From: an uncultured Tateyamaria sp.
Lineage (GTDB): Bacteria; Pseudomonadota; Alphaproteobacteria; Rhodobacterales; Rhodobacteraceae
Assembly (NCBI RefSeq): GCF_947494755.1
Contig: NZ_CANLVZ010000011.1
Location: forward strand, 62,001-126,000
Length of the DNA: 64,000 nt
Reading direction: 5' to 3'
The stretch's first letter is position 1; each line of letters opens with the position of its first letter. Of the stretch, positions 1 to 8,998 are shown piece after piece. The translations under genes and the position numbers were made by a program. The notes under the pieces were generated by a model, which saw only the letters and a list, made by a program, of their open reading frames with translations, made no database searches and was not told the origin of the DNA.

Positions 1-24
1 AGCTTGCACAAGCCGCCGAAACGC

Positions 25-43
25 ATCCGACGAAATGTCGGAT
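25..43. promoter_or_regulatory. Inverted repeat upstream of lysine operon
   Basis: A 7-5-7 inverted repeat (ATCCGAC, 5-nt spacer, GTCGGAT) lies about 90 bases before the first gene of the lysine-degradation operon. It could be an operator, or part of an upstream gene cut off by the window edge. The frame of the first gene is open back to the window edge, so an upstream coding end cannot be excluded. Confidence 0.3.
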
Positions 44-131
44 TTCGACAGTTTGCTGGCAATTTACTGGGCCACACCGGGGATGCGGATTGGCAGTGTC
101 TTGGAAAAGCACAGCAATCCCGGAGACCGAC

Positions 132-1634
132 ATGTCGTTTCAATCTATCCTTTCCGCCTGCGGGCTGACCTTTGATCAGGTGACGGGTGGCACGCTCAAA
201 GTGACGACGCCGGTCGACGGATCGGTCATTGCCGAAGTGAAAACACACAGCCTGGCAGAGGCACAGGCCGCCATTTCCAAAGCCAAAGTGGCCTTTCAAG
301 CGTGGCGGCAGGTCCCTGGTCCGCGCCGTGGCGAATTGGTGCGCATTCTGGGCGAAGAGTTGCGGGCCGAGAAAGAAAACCTTGGCAGGCTTGTGACTTT
401 GGAATGTGGCAAGATCTATCAGGAAGGCCTGGGCGAGGTGCAGGAAATGATCGACATCTGCGATTTCGCAGTTGGTCTGTCGCGCCAGCTTTACGGCTTG
501 ACCATCGCCTCCGAACGCCCCGGTCACACGATGCGCGAAACATGGCACCCCGCCGGCACATGCGGCGTGATCACCGCGTTCAATTTTCCCGTGGCACCGT
601 GGTGCTGGAACGCCGCTCTGTCCCTTGTGTGTGGCGATCCCGTGATCGCCAAACCATCCGAGAAAACGCCGCTCACGATGATGGCCGTTCAGGTCATCTG
701 TGAGCGCGCGATGGCACGGTTCGGCACGGATGCCCCTGACGGTCTGGTCCAGTGCCTGATCGGCGCGCGCGAAATCGGCGAGGCGCTGACGGCCTCACCC
801 GATGTCGCGATCATTTCGGCAACCGGGTCGGTGCCGATGGGCAAGGCGGTGGCGGCGGATATGTCCAAGCGTCTTGGCAAGACCATTCTGGAACTGGGCG
901 GAAACAATGCGATGATCGTCGCCCCGTCCGCTGATCTGGAAATGGCGCTTCGGGCCATCGTCTTTTCCGCCGTCGGGACCGCCGGCCAGCGCTGTACGTC
1001 CCTGCGCCGTCTGATCGTGCACGAAGACGTTTATGACCAGTTGGTGCCCCGTCTGATTGCGGCTTACGAAACCCTGCCTATTGGCGATCCGCTTGATGCA
1101 GCAACATTGGTTGGTCCATTGATTGATACCGCTGCGATGATGGCCATGGAGGCTTCCCTGACACAAGCAAAGGCCGAGGGCGGCACGGTCCATGGCGGCG
1201 GTCAGGCCCAGCAAGACACCTATCCGGATGCGGCCTATGTAAAACCGGCGATTGTCGAAATGCCGGGCCAGTCAGCGATCATGCATCACGAAACCTTTGC
1301 GCCCATTCTCTATGCGGTGAAATACACCGACCTGGACGAGGCGATTTCCCTGCAGAACGACGTCCCGCAAGGCCTCTCATCCTGTATCTTCACGACCGAC
1401 ATCCGCGAGGCCGAGACGTTCCTGTCCGCGACAGGGTCGGACTGTGGCATCGCAAACGTCAACATCGGGCCATCGGGTGCCGAAATCGGCGGCGCGTTTG
1501 GTGGCGAAAAGGACACTGGCGGCGGTCGCGAAAGCGGCTCGGACGCGTGGAAGGCCTACATGCGACGCCAGACAAATACCGTGAACTATTCCCGCGAACT
1601 GCCGCTTGCCCAAGGCATCAAGTTCGACATCTGA
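132..1634 (+). CDS. 2-aminoadipate-6-semialdehyde dehydrogenase (ALDH7-type)
   Basis: NAD-dependent aldehyde dehydrogenase of about 500 residues that most resembles the ALDH7 (antiquitin) group, which oxidises 2-aminoadipate semialdehyde to 2-aminoadipate in lysine breakdown. Family marks seen: the general-base segment LELGGNN with Glu254, and GTAGQRCTS with nucleophile Cys288. The Asn-Asn after ELGG and the GQRCT form are typical of ALDH7. The frame is open upstream to a TTG at position 90. The ATG at 132 is preferred because GGAG precedes it by 6 nt and it gives the usual family length. It is first in an operon with a saccharopine/lysine dehydrogenase-like gene 44 nt downstream and an aminotransferase, which fits lysine catabolism. 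Substrate assignment rests on family and context. Confidence 0.9.
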   Translation: MSFQSILSACGLTFDQVTGGTLKVTTPVDGSVIAEVKTHSLAEAQAAISKAKVAFQAWRQVPGPRRGELVRILGEELRAEKENLGRLVTLECGKIYQEGLGEVQEMIDICDFAVGLSRQLYGLTIASERPGHTMRETWHPAGTCGVITAFNFPVAPWCWNAALSLVCGDPVIAKPSEKTPLTMMAVQVICERAMARFGTDAPDGLVQCLIGAREIGEALTASPDVAIISATGSVPMGKAVAADMSKRLGKTILELGGNNAMIVAPSADLEMALRAIVFSAVGTAGQRCTSLRRLIVHEDVYDQLVPRLIAAYETLPIGDPLDAATLVGPLIDTAAMMAMEASLTQAKAEGGTVHGGGQAQQDTYPDAAYVKPAIVEMPGQSAIMHHETFAPILYAVKYTDLDEAISLQNDVPQGLSSCIFTTDIREAETFLSATGSDCGIANVNIGPSGAEIGGAFGGEKDTGGGRESGSDAWKAYMRRQTNTVNYSRELPLAQGIKFDI

Positions 1635-1678
1635 AGGATCGGATGCACGTCAATGCTGTCCACAGGAAATATAAAGTC

Positions 1679-2737
1679 ATGAAGAAAATTGCAGTTTTGG
1701 GTTTGGGAAAAGTCGGCGCGCTTGCCGCCGAGTTGTTGCACGAGTCCGGCTTCGATGTCACCGGAATCGACATGCAGCCATCCGCTGACGCAATGCCATT
1801 TGGCATAAAGGCGCTTAATCTCAACAACACCGGCCAAGTGGCGACGGAATTTGCGGCTCAGGATGCGGTGCTGTCCTGCTTGCCATTCACCCTCAACGCA
1901 GCGCTTGCGCAAATCGCGCATGACGCGGGTATCCACTACTTTGACCTGACCGAAGACGTGCCAACCACCAAGGCGATCATTGCCCTGAGCGAAACGTCGA
2001 AGGGGCTGATGGCCCCGCAATGCGGTCTTGCTCCGGGTTTTGTGGGCATCGTCGGAGCGGACCTGATCGCATCGCTGGATGACTGCCGCAGCTGCAAGAT
2101 GCGCGTCGGAGCATTGCCGCAAAACCCGACCGGGCTGATGGGATATGCGTTCAACTGGTCGCCCGAAGGCGTGGTGAACGAGTATCTGAACGACTGCGAG
2201 GTGATCGAGAATGACGAGGTGAAATGGGTCTCGGCAATGGAATGGCTGGAAGACATCTACATCGACGGCGTTCGGCTTGAGGCGTTTACGACGTCGGGCG
2301 GGCTGGGGACCATGTGCGACACCTATCTGGGACGTGTCGCCAACATCGATTACAAAACGATGCGCTATCCGGGACATGCCGCACAAATGAACTTCTTCTT
2401 CCATGAGCTGCTGATGCGCGACCGTCGCAAAGAGGCTGGCGAAATTCTCGTCAACGCCAAGCCACCGGTTGAAGATGATGTCGTCTATGTTCACGTGGCT
2501 GCCGAAGGTACTGCGAATGGTCGGCTGCAACGGCGCGAATTTGTTCGTGGTTACAAGCCTTTGAACGTCGCAGGCAAGCAACGCACCGCGATTGCCTGGA
2601 CGACGGCTGCATCGGTCGTCGCAACCATCGAAATGGTCCGTGACGGAACACTTCCCAACCAGGGTTTTCTCAAACAGGAAGAGATCCCTTTGCAAGATTT
2701 TCTGAAAACCCGCACCGGGAGCCTGTACGGCCAATGA
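1679..2737 (+). CDS. Saccharopine dehydrogenase / lysine 6-dehydrogenase family protein
   Basis: Single-unit protein of 352 residues with an N-terminal Rossmann fold (KIAVLGLGKVG, residues 3-13) and a C-terminal half typical of the saccharopine dehydrogenase family, including HYFDLTE and APGFVG segments. Such enzymes either cleave saccharopine to glutamate plus 2-aminoadipate semialdehyde or, in LysDH proteins, deaminate L-lysine directly to that semialdehyde. No separate lysine-ketoglutarate reductase is visible in the window. The single-domain length therefore leaves lysine 6-dehydrogenase a real possibility. The ATG at 1679 starts exactly at the nucleotide-binding strand; upstream in-frame codons (e.g. 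ATG 1643) would add an unlikely leader. The stop overlaps the next start (ATGA), so the two genes are translationally coupled. Confidence 0.85.
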   Translation: MKKIAVLGLGKVGALAAELLHESGFDVTGIDMQPSADAMPFGIKALNLNNTGQVATEFAAQDAVLSCLPFTLNAALAQIAHDAGIHYFDLTEDVPTTKAIIALSETSKGLMAPQCGLAPGFVGIVGADLIASLDDCRSCKMRVGALPQNPTGLMGYAFNWSPEGVVNEYLNDCEVIENDEVKWVSAMEWLEDIYIDGVRLEAFTTSGGLGTMCDTYLGRVANIDYKTMRYPGHAAQMNFFFHELLMRDRRKEAGEILVNAKPPVEDDVVYVHVAAEGTANGRLQRREFVRGYKPLNVAGKQRTAIAWTTAASVVATIEMVRDGTLPNQGFLKQEEIPLQDFLKTRTGSLYGQ

Positions 2738-3930
2738 CCGAACAGATGTCCGTACCCAAGTTTACAAAAGCGGACCGCATCTCGGGCATGGCGCTTTCCC
2801 AGATTGTCCAGTTGTCCGAGGCGGCCAACCGCCGGCGCGCTGCGGGCCATGACGTGTTGTCCTTCGCAACGGGGGAGCCGGACTTTCCGACCCCACCGCA
2901 TATCTGCGAGGCCGCTATCATTGCGATGAAAAAGGGCGACACCCGCTATACGCCAACCGCAGGCACGCCCGCATTGCGAGACGCCATTGCGCGCCATGCG
3001 CACGGCGATCACGGCCCTGAAAACGTCATTGTCAGCACCGGGGCAAAACAGGTCATCGCAAATGCCTTTGCCGCGACATTGAACCCGGGCGACGAAGTCA
3101 TCATTCCCGCCCCGTACTGGTCGACCTATGTCGACACAGTCCAGCTGTTTGAGGGTGCCCCCGTCATCGTCAATTGCGATGCGTCTCAAGGGTTCAAGAT
3201 CAGTCCTGCGCAGTTGGAAAATGCGATCACGCCCAGAACCAGATGGGTGATGCTGAATTCGCCATCAAACCCGACCGGTGCGGTTTACAGCTCCGATGAA
3301 CTGGCCGCGCTCGAGACGGTCCTGTTGCGCCACCCGCACGTATGGCTGTTGTCGGACGAGATTTACGAACACATCTGCTATGTGCCCTTTGCCTCCTGCG
3401 CGACCGCAATGCTGGGACTGTCTGACCGCCTTCTGGTTGTGAACGGCGTTTCAAAGGCGCATTCGATGACCGGTTGGCGCATTGGCTGGGGTGTCGGGTC
3501 ACCCGCTTTGATTGAGGCGATGACCACGGTGCAGGGCCAGATCACGTCCGGCGCGTCCTCAATCTCCCAAGCCGCTGCGTTGGCCGCGCTCGAGATGGCA
3601 TCGGACCATGTCGATACGCGGCGCGCCACGTTTCGCGCCCGCCGGGATATCGTTATCGACAGATTGAACGCGGTGGACGGCATCACATGCCCAGAACCCG
3701 ACGGTGCGTTCTATGTCTTTCCGTCCTGCGCCGCCTTGATCTCTGCCAATACGTCTCTCTCCGATGACGCGGATTTCTGCCGCCATGCGCTTGAGACCGA
3801 GGGCCTTGTTTTAGTCCCAGGGCGCGCCTTCGGGATGCCCGGGCATTTTCGGATGTCTTTCGCGTATGGGGAAACGGACTTGCTGAATGGCCTTGATCGG
3901 CTGAACGACGCGGCGCTTGCTGCGAAGTGA
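2734..3930 (+). CDS. Class I/II PLP aminotransferase (probable 2-aminoadipate aminotransferase)
   Basis: Fold-type I aminotransferase of 398 residues. Seen: the aspartate motif LLSDEIYEH that holds the pyridoxal nitrogen, SKAHSMTGWRIGW with Schiff-base Lys241, and the substrate-carboxylate arginine in the FRMSFA segment near the C-terminus. General annotation would be aspartate aminotransferase. Position as the third gene of a lysine-degradation operon, with a 4-nt ATGA overlap, suggests it converts 2-aminoadipate to 2-oxoadipate using 2-oxoglutarate. That specificity is inferred from context only. Confidence 0.85.
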   Translation: MTEQMSVPKFTKADRISGMALSQIVQLSEAANRRRAAGHDVLSFATGEPDFPTPPHICEAAIIAMKKGDTRYTPTAGTPALRDAIARHAHGDHGPENVIVSTGAKQVIANAFAATLNPGDEVIIPAPYWSTYVDTVQLFEGAPVIVNCDASQGFKISPAQLENAITPRTRWVMLNSPSNPTGAVYSSDELAALETVLLRHPHVWLLSDEIYEHICYVPFASCATAMLGLSDRLLVVNGVSKAHSMTGWRIGWGVGSPALIEAMTTVQGQITSGASSISQAAALAALEMASDHVDTRRATFRARRDIVIDRLNAVDGITCPEPDGAFYVFPSCAALISANTSLSDDADFCRHALETEGLVLVPGRAFGMPGHFRMSFAYGETDLLNGLDRLNDAALAAK

Positions 3931-4731
3931 AGTGAGATCGACAATCGGCGCTCCAGTTTGGATAGCGGCGGCACCTGCGCACGTGACGGGGTGTTGCAAA
4001 CCCATGGGCGAAACCGTCCCGAGCCGTGAAAGCCGAACGGGGCTAAGTTTACGCCTACGCTTTGGGCAATACCATCCAAAGAGAAACAGGGAAGGGGGAG
4101 CGATGACATGCCGGCCAGTCGCAACATGTTTTGTATCCCCTCCGAAAACGGCCCCGGATGGGTAGGAAGCGGGGTTAAATGACGCTCTGGCAGGATTGCT
4201 GAACCTGCGGTAAAGGTCAGCAATGGAAAGAAGATCGCAGAGCGTCTCGCCTTGGCACCTGTCCGTTGCGCCGATGATGGATTGCAAGGATTTCGATATG
4301 ATTTCAATAGGTTGCAGGGCGTCGTTTGCAACTAATGTTCATGTTTGGATCGCGTGATTTTGTGTAGCGTCGCAGGAAATTCGGTCGGCAGGCATAGATT
4401 GGTCTCTCTGATGCTCTTGGGTGGTCGCCAGGGACGAGGACTTGAAGATGGCCGGCTTGCAGGGGTCGTATCTCCGGCTGAAGGCAGCCCTACGAAGTTG
4501 GCGGTATGCACATCCGCTTCGCGGACAAAGCATCATATCGGTTCACGGTTTCTAGCGGCTGCTTGTTGAACTTCGCAACTTTCGTAAGAAACGCATTGAG
4601 CGGGGAACGGACGTTGCCAGCGTGTGCGAGCCCATACTGCTCGACACGGGTGAGCGGACTATCAAGGCACCCCGTTAACTCGGGCTTGCCCTGCGCCACC
4701 ACGTGGCGGCCGTGGCGCGGCAAACACTTCC
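3931..4731. other. 800-bp region without a convincing gene
   Basis: This gap lies between the convergent ends of the aminotransferase gene and the M81 peptidase gene. Short open frames exist on both strands, but none has a good ribosome site, a recognisable domain or sensible composition. It may hold decayed coding sequence; I could not assign it to any family. Confidence 0.5.
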
Positions 4732-6207
4732 CTATCGGTCGAGTGGGAAGATCGGACGCGGCACATTGCGGTAGGGCAGTCTGGCGAGGTCCGGTGTGCA
4801 AAGCGCGCCGCTATCGCAAACGATAATACGAGAAGAGATCGGCTCGAAGGCGGCGCGGAAGTGCTGCATCGACTTCAGGGCGACGATAGCCTTTTCGGCG
4901 GGATCGATGCCAAACGTTCGGAATTGCGCTAGGTCAAGCATCTGGGTTGCGTTGGTTACAATCAAGATATCGATTCTTGCCACGCTGAGGACGGCCGTGT
5001 GCCCCCAACTTCGGTGAAGGCCGCCAAGGATCGGGCCTGTCCCAGTAAAGTTGCCATCGCTGAGCATCTTGAGTGTGCCCGTCACCGTGATTGGCCCGCC
5101 GCCACGGTCGGGGTCGGTCTTGCCTCCAATTTCAAGTGTGACGGTCTGACCGACGGTCTGTGTCCTTAACAACTCTACTGCTTCCGGATCGACCAACGGC
5201 CCAAAGCATGCATTGCCGGCGCCTGCAGCCAGCAGCGCGGCAAGCAATGAAGTCGCATCGCCATACGCACCCCCACCGGGATTATCGGCATAATCGGCAA
5301 CGACGATAGGGCCGTTTTCGGCCCCGTAGTCCGCGCAAAGTGCGGCGGCGGCTTCGACGCTGAGATACTCGTTGAGAACCTCGAACCGCCGGTCCCAGAT
5401 GTCGTCGGCGAGCTCATTGGCAAGCCTTTCATGTGGCGCAGGATCGCCCTGATAAGTGACAAGGACCGTTGGCCCGACATCGGCAATATCGGCATTGCCA
5501 AAACCCGCATTGATACTGACGGCGAAGGCATCAGGGAGCCGCTCATGCTCAAAGGCGCGCGCGTTTCGTTCGATCATCGGGCCGGCATCGGTGCGTCCGC
5601 CATTGACTTCTTCAAGCATCGGTCGATGAACCCGCAGCGTCTTCGGGGCAATTTCGCCCGACATGGTCCGATGAAGTATCTCTCCTGCCAATACGGCGCA
5701 GTCGCGCATGTCGACATGGGGATAGGTCCTGTAGGAAACGATGATGTCGGCCAGGTCTGACATCTCCTGGCTGACATTGGCGTGCGGGTCGAGCGTGATA
5801 GCGATGGGAACATCGGGGCCCACCACCTCCCTGAGCCGCGCAAGGAACATCCCTTCACCGTCCTCGGCGCCGTCAATCACCATGGCGCCATGCAGTGAAA
5901 GCAAGATACCGTCGAAGTCCTGGGCAAGAGCAAGCGTCAAGACCGGCGCGGCCAGCGCCATGAATGTGCCCGGTGTGACCAGCCCGCCGGGTGGCGCAGA
6001 TGTGCTGACCGCATGTGTCAGTCGCCATCCCCTGTCGCGTGCGACATCAAGGAACCCGGCAAGATCGGTGTTTGCCTGCCCTCGTTCGCGGATGGCATCC
6101 TCACCCAGAAGGAAGTACCGGCCCTTGAACGCTGCAAGGTCTGTTGGGCGGATCGAGAAGGTATTTGTTTCGTGACTTATCTCTGCACTCAGAACGCGAA
6201 AGCTCAT
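4732..6207 (-). CDS. M81 family metallopeptidase (MlrC-like)
   Basis: Protein of 491 residues of the M81 family, named for MlrC (microcystinase C), a zinc enzyme that cleaves small linear peptides. Zinc-site motifs are present: HETNTFS at residues 12-18, LSLHGAM near 103, and TLDPHANVS near 140. The C-terminal MlrC domain segment GGAYGDATSLLAALL is also seen. No signal peptide is visible, so it likely acts in the cytoplasm. The ATG at 6207 was chosen; a TTG at 6213 lies 1 nt after the upstream stop and is possible. It is the last gene of the minus-strand peptide transporter operon, which suggests it degrades imported peptides. Confidence 0.88.
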   Translation of the reverse strand: MSFRVLSAEISHETNTFSIRPTDLAAFKGRYFLLGEDAIRERGQANTDLAGFLDVARDRGWRLTHAVSTSAPPGGLVTPGTFMALAAPVLTLALAQDFDGILLSLHGAMVIDGAEDGEGMFLARLREVVGPDVPIAITLDPHANVSQEMSDLADIIVSYRTYPHVDMRDCAVLAGEILHRTMSGEIAPKTLRVHRPMLEEVNGGRTDAGPMIERNARAFEHERLPDAFAVSINAGFGNADIADVGPTVLVTYQGDPAPHERLANELADDIWDRRFEVLNEYLSVEAAAALCADYGAENGPIVVADYADNPGGGAYGDATSLLAALLAAGAGNACFGPLVDPEAVELLRTQTVGQTVTLEIGGKTDPDRGGGPITVTGTLKMLSDGNFTGTGPILGGLHRSWGHTAVLSVARIDILIVTNATQMLDLAQFRTFGIDPAEKAIVALKSMQHFRAAFEPISSRIIVCDSGALCTPDLARLPYRNVPRPIFPLDR

Positions 6208-6214
6208 CTGCAAT

Positions 6215-7201
6215 TCAATCCATCGGGTTGTGGCAGGCGATCATGTGACCGTCGCCCAGTCGTGTAAGGGGCGGACGTTCGCGCTTGCATATATCGCTGG
6301 CCGCAGGACAACGCGCTACAAAAGCGCATCCGGGGATCTTCGCAAAGGGGCTTGGTATCTCACCGCCCAGCATCGTGACGATCTTGCGCCGGGTCGGGTC
6401 GGGCTCGAAATTACTGTCGAGAAGCGCATGGGCATAGTGATGTCGCGGCTGCGTCTCAGCGCCCGGCAAAATCTCCATGACGCGTCCCAAGTACATCACC
6501 ACAACACGGTCGCAAAAATATCGAACAAGGCTGAGATCGTGGCTGATGAAAAGATAGGTCAGCCCAAGCTCTTCCTTCAGGCTTTCCAACAGGTCGATGA
6601 TTTGCGCCTGGATCGAGACATCCAAGGACGCGGTCGGCTCGTCGAGCACAAGAAACGATGGGCGCAGCGCCAGTGCGCGTGCGATCCCCACGCGCTGCTT
6701 CTGACCGCCAGACAACTGGTGGGGGAAACTGTCCATCATGCGCGGGCTGAGACCAACCATGGAGATCAACTCATCCACTGTCGCTTTACCCTCTGCCGCC
6801 GTCTTGGCCTCACCCTGCACTTTGAAGGGTTCGAGCAAGGCGCGGCGGATCGTATAGCGCGGGTCGATGGCAGAATACGGATCCTGGAACACCATTTGCA
6901 TCTGACGGCGCAGTTTGCGCATCTCGGACTGCGACTGGGTCGCCAGATCCTTGCCGTCAAAGATCACTTTCCCTTCGGTGGCCTCCAGCAAACGCAGAAC
7001 CAGACGCGCCAAGGTGGACTTGCCGCATCCGCTTTCGCCGACAACACCGGTGACCTTGCCCCGCGGGACATCCAGCGAGACGTCATTGACCGCGCGCATG
7101 GTGCGGCGCGGCTTCATGAAACCGTCTCCGGATGAAAACTCGCGGGTCAGGTCAGTTATCGTCACAAGGCTGTCGTCGCGTGGGACCGAAGCATCCATCA
7201 T
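6215..7201 (-). CDS. Peptide ABC transporter ATP-binding protein (DppF/OppF-like)
   Basis: Second ATPase of a dipeptide/oligopeptide ABC importer, 328 residues. Walker A is GESGCGKS at about residues 55-62, the signature is LSGGQKQR, and Walker B is FLVLDEPTASLD. The C-terminus has the oligopeptide-transporter tail with the cysteine-bearing IPGCAFVARCP segment. The ATG at 7201 shares its A with the upstream TGA stop (TGATG), showing tight coupling; a TTG at 7204 and an ATG at 7198 are alternatives. It is followed directly by the M81 peptidase gene. Confidence 0.92.
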   Translation of the reverse strand: MMDASVPRDDSLVTITDLTREFSSGDGFMKPRRTMRAVNDVSLDVPRGKVTGVVGESGCGKSTLARLVLRLLEATEGKVIFDGKDLATQSQSEMRKLRRQMQMVFQDPYSAIDPRYTIRRALLEPFKVQGEAKTAAEGKATVDELISMVGLSPRMMDSFPHQLSGGQKQRVGIARALALRPSFLVLDEPTASLDVSIQAQIIDLLESLKEELGLTYLFISHDLSLVRYFCDRVVVMYLGRVMEILPGAETQPRHHYAHALLDSNFEPDPTRRKIVTMLGGEIPSPFAKIPGCAFVARCPAASDICKRERPPLTRLGDGHMIACHNPMD

Positions 7202-8151
7202 CAAACCTCGCTGAAATGGCAGGCCGCGAGACCCGATGATTTGGGCTCAAGTGCAGGGGCCTGGTCGCGACAAAGTGCCTGAGCGTTGCTGCAGCGCGGA
7301 TTGAAGCGGCAGCCATCGGGATAATCGACGATGCTTGGCACGGTGCCGGGTATCCCCTTCAGGCTTCCTGGTGCCTGCCCGAACCGCGGAATGCACCGAA
7401 TGAGTTCGCGCGTGTATGGGTGTTTCGGTTCGGCAAAAATCTCGCCAATCCCGTTCATTTCCGCGACCCGACCGGCATAGAGAACAACGACGCGGTCGCA
7501 GGCCTGTGCCACCACGCCCATGTCATGGGTGATCAGCATGAGCGCAAGGCCGCGGTCGCGGACCAGTTCGACCATGATCTGTATGATCTGGGCCTGGATG
7601 GTGACATCGAGAGCCGTTGTAGGCTCATCAGCAACGATCAGGTCAGGGTCTGCGGCAAGCGCCATGGCGATAACGATCCGTTGTTTCATGCCGCCTGAAA
7701 GCTGATGCGGATAGGCGCGATGGATCGCAGCGGGTTCCGGAATGCGCAACTGGGCGATCAACTCAAGGCTGCGGGCCTTCGCCGCCTCGGCGCTTAACCC
7801 CAGATGCAGGTTTGAGACCTGGTCAATCTGCGCACCGATGCGAATGATCGGATCCAGCGATGTCATCGGGTTCTGGCTGATCAGCGCGATGCGCTTGCCG
7901 CGCAATCGGCGCAACTCGATCTCGGGAAGTCCGATCAAATCGCGCCCGTCAAAGACGATGGAGCCTTTGGTGATGGAGCCGCCGATGCGTGGCAGCAATC
8001 CCATGACGCACATGGCCGTCAGCGACTTGCCAGAGCCGGATTCGCCGACCAGTCCCAGGATTTCACCTTTGTCGATGTCAAAGGTGATACCCTCCAAGGG
8101 GTTCAAGGCCCCGATAGAGACCGAGATACCCTGAACCGAAAGAAGCGCCAT
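7201..8151 (-). CDS. Peptide ABC transporter ATP-binding protein (DppD/OppD-like)
   Basis: First ATPase of the importer, 316 residues. Walker A is GESGSGKS at residues 36-43, the signature is LSGGMKQR, and Walker B is LIVADEPTTALD. The C-terminal oligo_HPY segment with CRFNPRCSNA is present. It starts 1 nt after the stop of the DppC-like permease gene and ends in a TGATG junction with the second ATPase gene. Family members act as a DppD-DppF heterodimer. Confidence 0.92.
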   Translation of the reverse strand: MALLSVQGISVSIGALNPLEGITFDIDKGEILGLVGESGSGKSLTAMCVMGLLPRIGGSITKGSIVFDGRDLIGLPEIELRRLRGKRIALISQNPMTSLDPIIRIGAQIDQVSNLHLGLSAEAAKARSLELIAQLRIPEPAAIHRAYPHQLSGGMKQRIVIAMALAADPDLIVADEPTTALDVTIQAQIIQIMVELVRDRGLALMLITHDMGVVAQACDRVVVLYAGRVAEMNGIGEIFAEPKHPYTRELIRCIPRFGQAPGSLKGIPGTVPSIVDYPDGCRFNPRCSNAQALCRDQAPALEPKSSGLAACHFSEV

Positions 8152-8152
8152 A

Positions 8153-8998
8153 TCAAACGCTCCTCAGACGGTTGCGGATGTCCAGCGCCTCTATCAACGC
8201 GTCACCGAACAGGTTTATCGAGATGACCGTTATCGCGATGGCCAGACCCGGAAAGATGATGATCCAGGGCGCAATGAAGATTTGTGCCGTCCCGCTCGAC
8301 ATCATCGCCCCCCAGCTTGGTGTCGGCGGCTGGGCGCCAAGGCCGAAGAAGCCGAGCGTGGCTTCCAGGATGATCGCATCTCCCGTTGCCAGCATGCCGG
8401 CCACGATCACAGGTGTCAGTGCGTTTGGCAAAAGATGGCGAAAGATGATGTGGAAATGCCCGGCGCCGAGGTTTGTCGTTGCCTCCACGTAGGTCTCATT
8501 CTTGAGCGCCATGATCTGCGCCCGCGTCAGCCGCGTGAACTGCGCAAGATAGGCGATCGAGATGGCGACCATCGTGCTTTCCAGACCGGGGCCGATAATG
8601 GCGATCAGGATCAGCGCGATCAGGATCTCGGGAAAAGACCAGGTCAGATCGACGACCGCGGTGACGGCTCGGTCGAACCAGCCGCCGAAATAGCCCGCCA
8701 TCGCGCCCAGCGTCAGCCCGGCAGCTACCGAGATCGAAATCGCGGTGACAGCCACGGACAGCGAGGTCCGCGCGCCAAAGATAATGCGTGACATCAGATC
8801 TCGCCCGAATTCATCGGTGCCCATCCAGTGGGCTGCGCCGGGCTCGGTGTTTGCGCCCGGCAGGTTCTGGATGTCGTAAGCATAAGGCGCGACCAGCGGG
8901 GCAAACAGCGCGCAGGCCACAACAAGAACCAAAACAGCAGCAGAGACGCCGCCGCGTGGCGATCGTATGGCCGTCCTGATGGGGGCGAAAGCCGTCAT
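8153..8998 (-). CDS. Peptide ABC transporter permease (DppC/OppC-like)
   Basis: Inner-membrane permease of 281 residues. It has an N-terminal membrane segment, a periplasmic stretch with GTDEFGRDLMSRI (typical of DppC), then further membrane helices. The cytoplasmic EAA-type loop reads EATTNLGAGHFHII followed by RHLLPN, and contacts the ATPases. The ATG at 8998 overlaps the upstream TAA by one base (TAATG). Confidence 0.92.
   Translation of the reverse strand: MTAFAPIRTAIRSPRGGVSAAVLVLVVACALFAPLVAPYAYDIQNLPGANTEPGAAHWMGTDEFGRDLMSRIIFGARTSLSVAVTAISISVAAGLTLGAMAGYFGGWFDRAVTAVVDLTWSFPEILIALILIAIIGPGLESTMVAISIAYLAQFTRLTRAQIMALKNETYVEATTNLGAGHFHIIFRHLLPNALTPVIVAGMLATGDAIILEATLGFFGLGAQPPTPSWGAMMSSGTAQIFIAPWIIIFPGLAIAITVISINLFGDALIEALDIRNRLRSV

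Noticed and set aside
1547-1678. Possible longer N-terminus of the saccharopine/lysine dehydrogenase-like protein
   Set aside because: It would overlap the end of the aldehyde dehydrogenase gene and place 44 unrelated residues before the Rossmann fold.
1586-2734. Long open frame antisense to the saccharopine/lysine dehydrogenase gene
   Set aside because: It mirrors codon bias of the real gene, has no ribosome site and no recognisable domain.
4345-4826. Short plus-strand open frames in the gap before the M81 gene
   Set aside because: No ribosome site, no domain, and cysteine/arginine-rich composition unlike neighbours.
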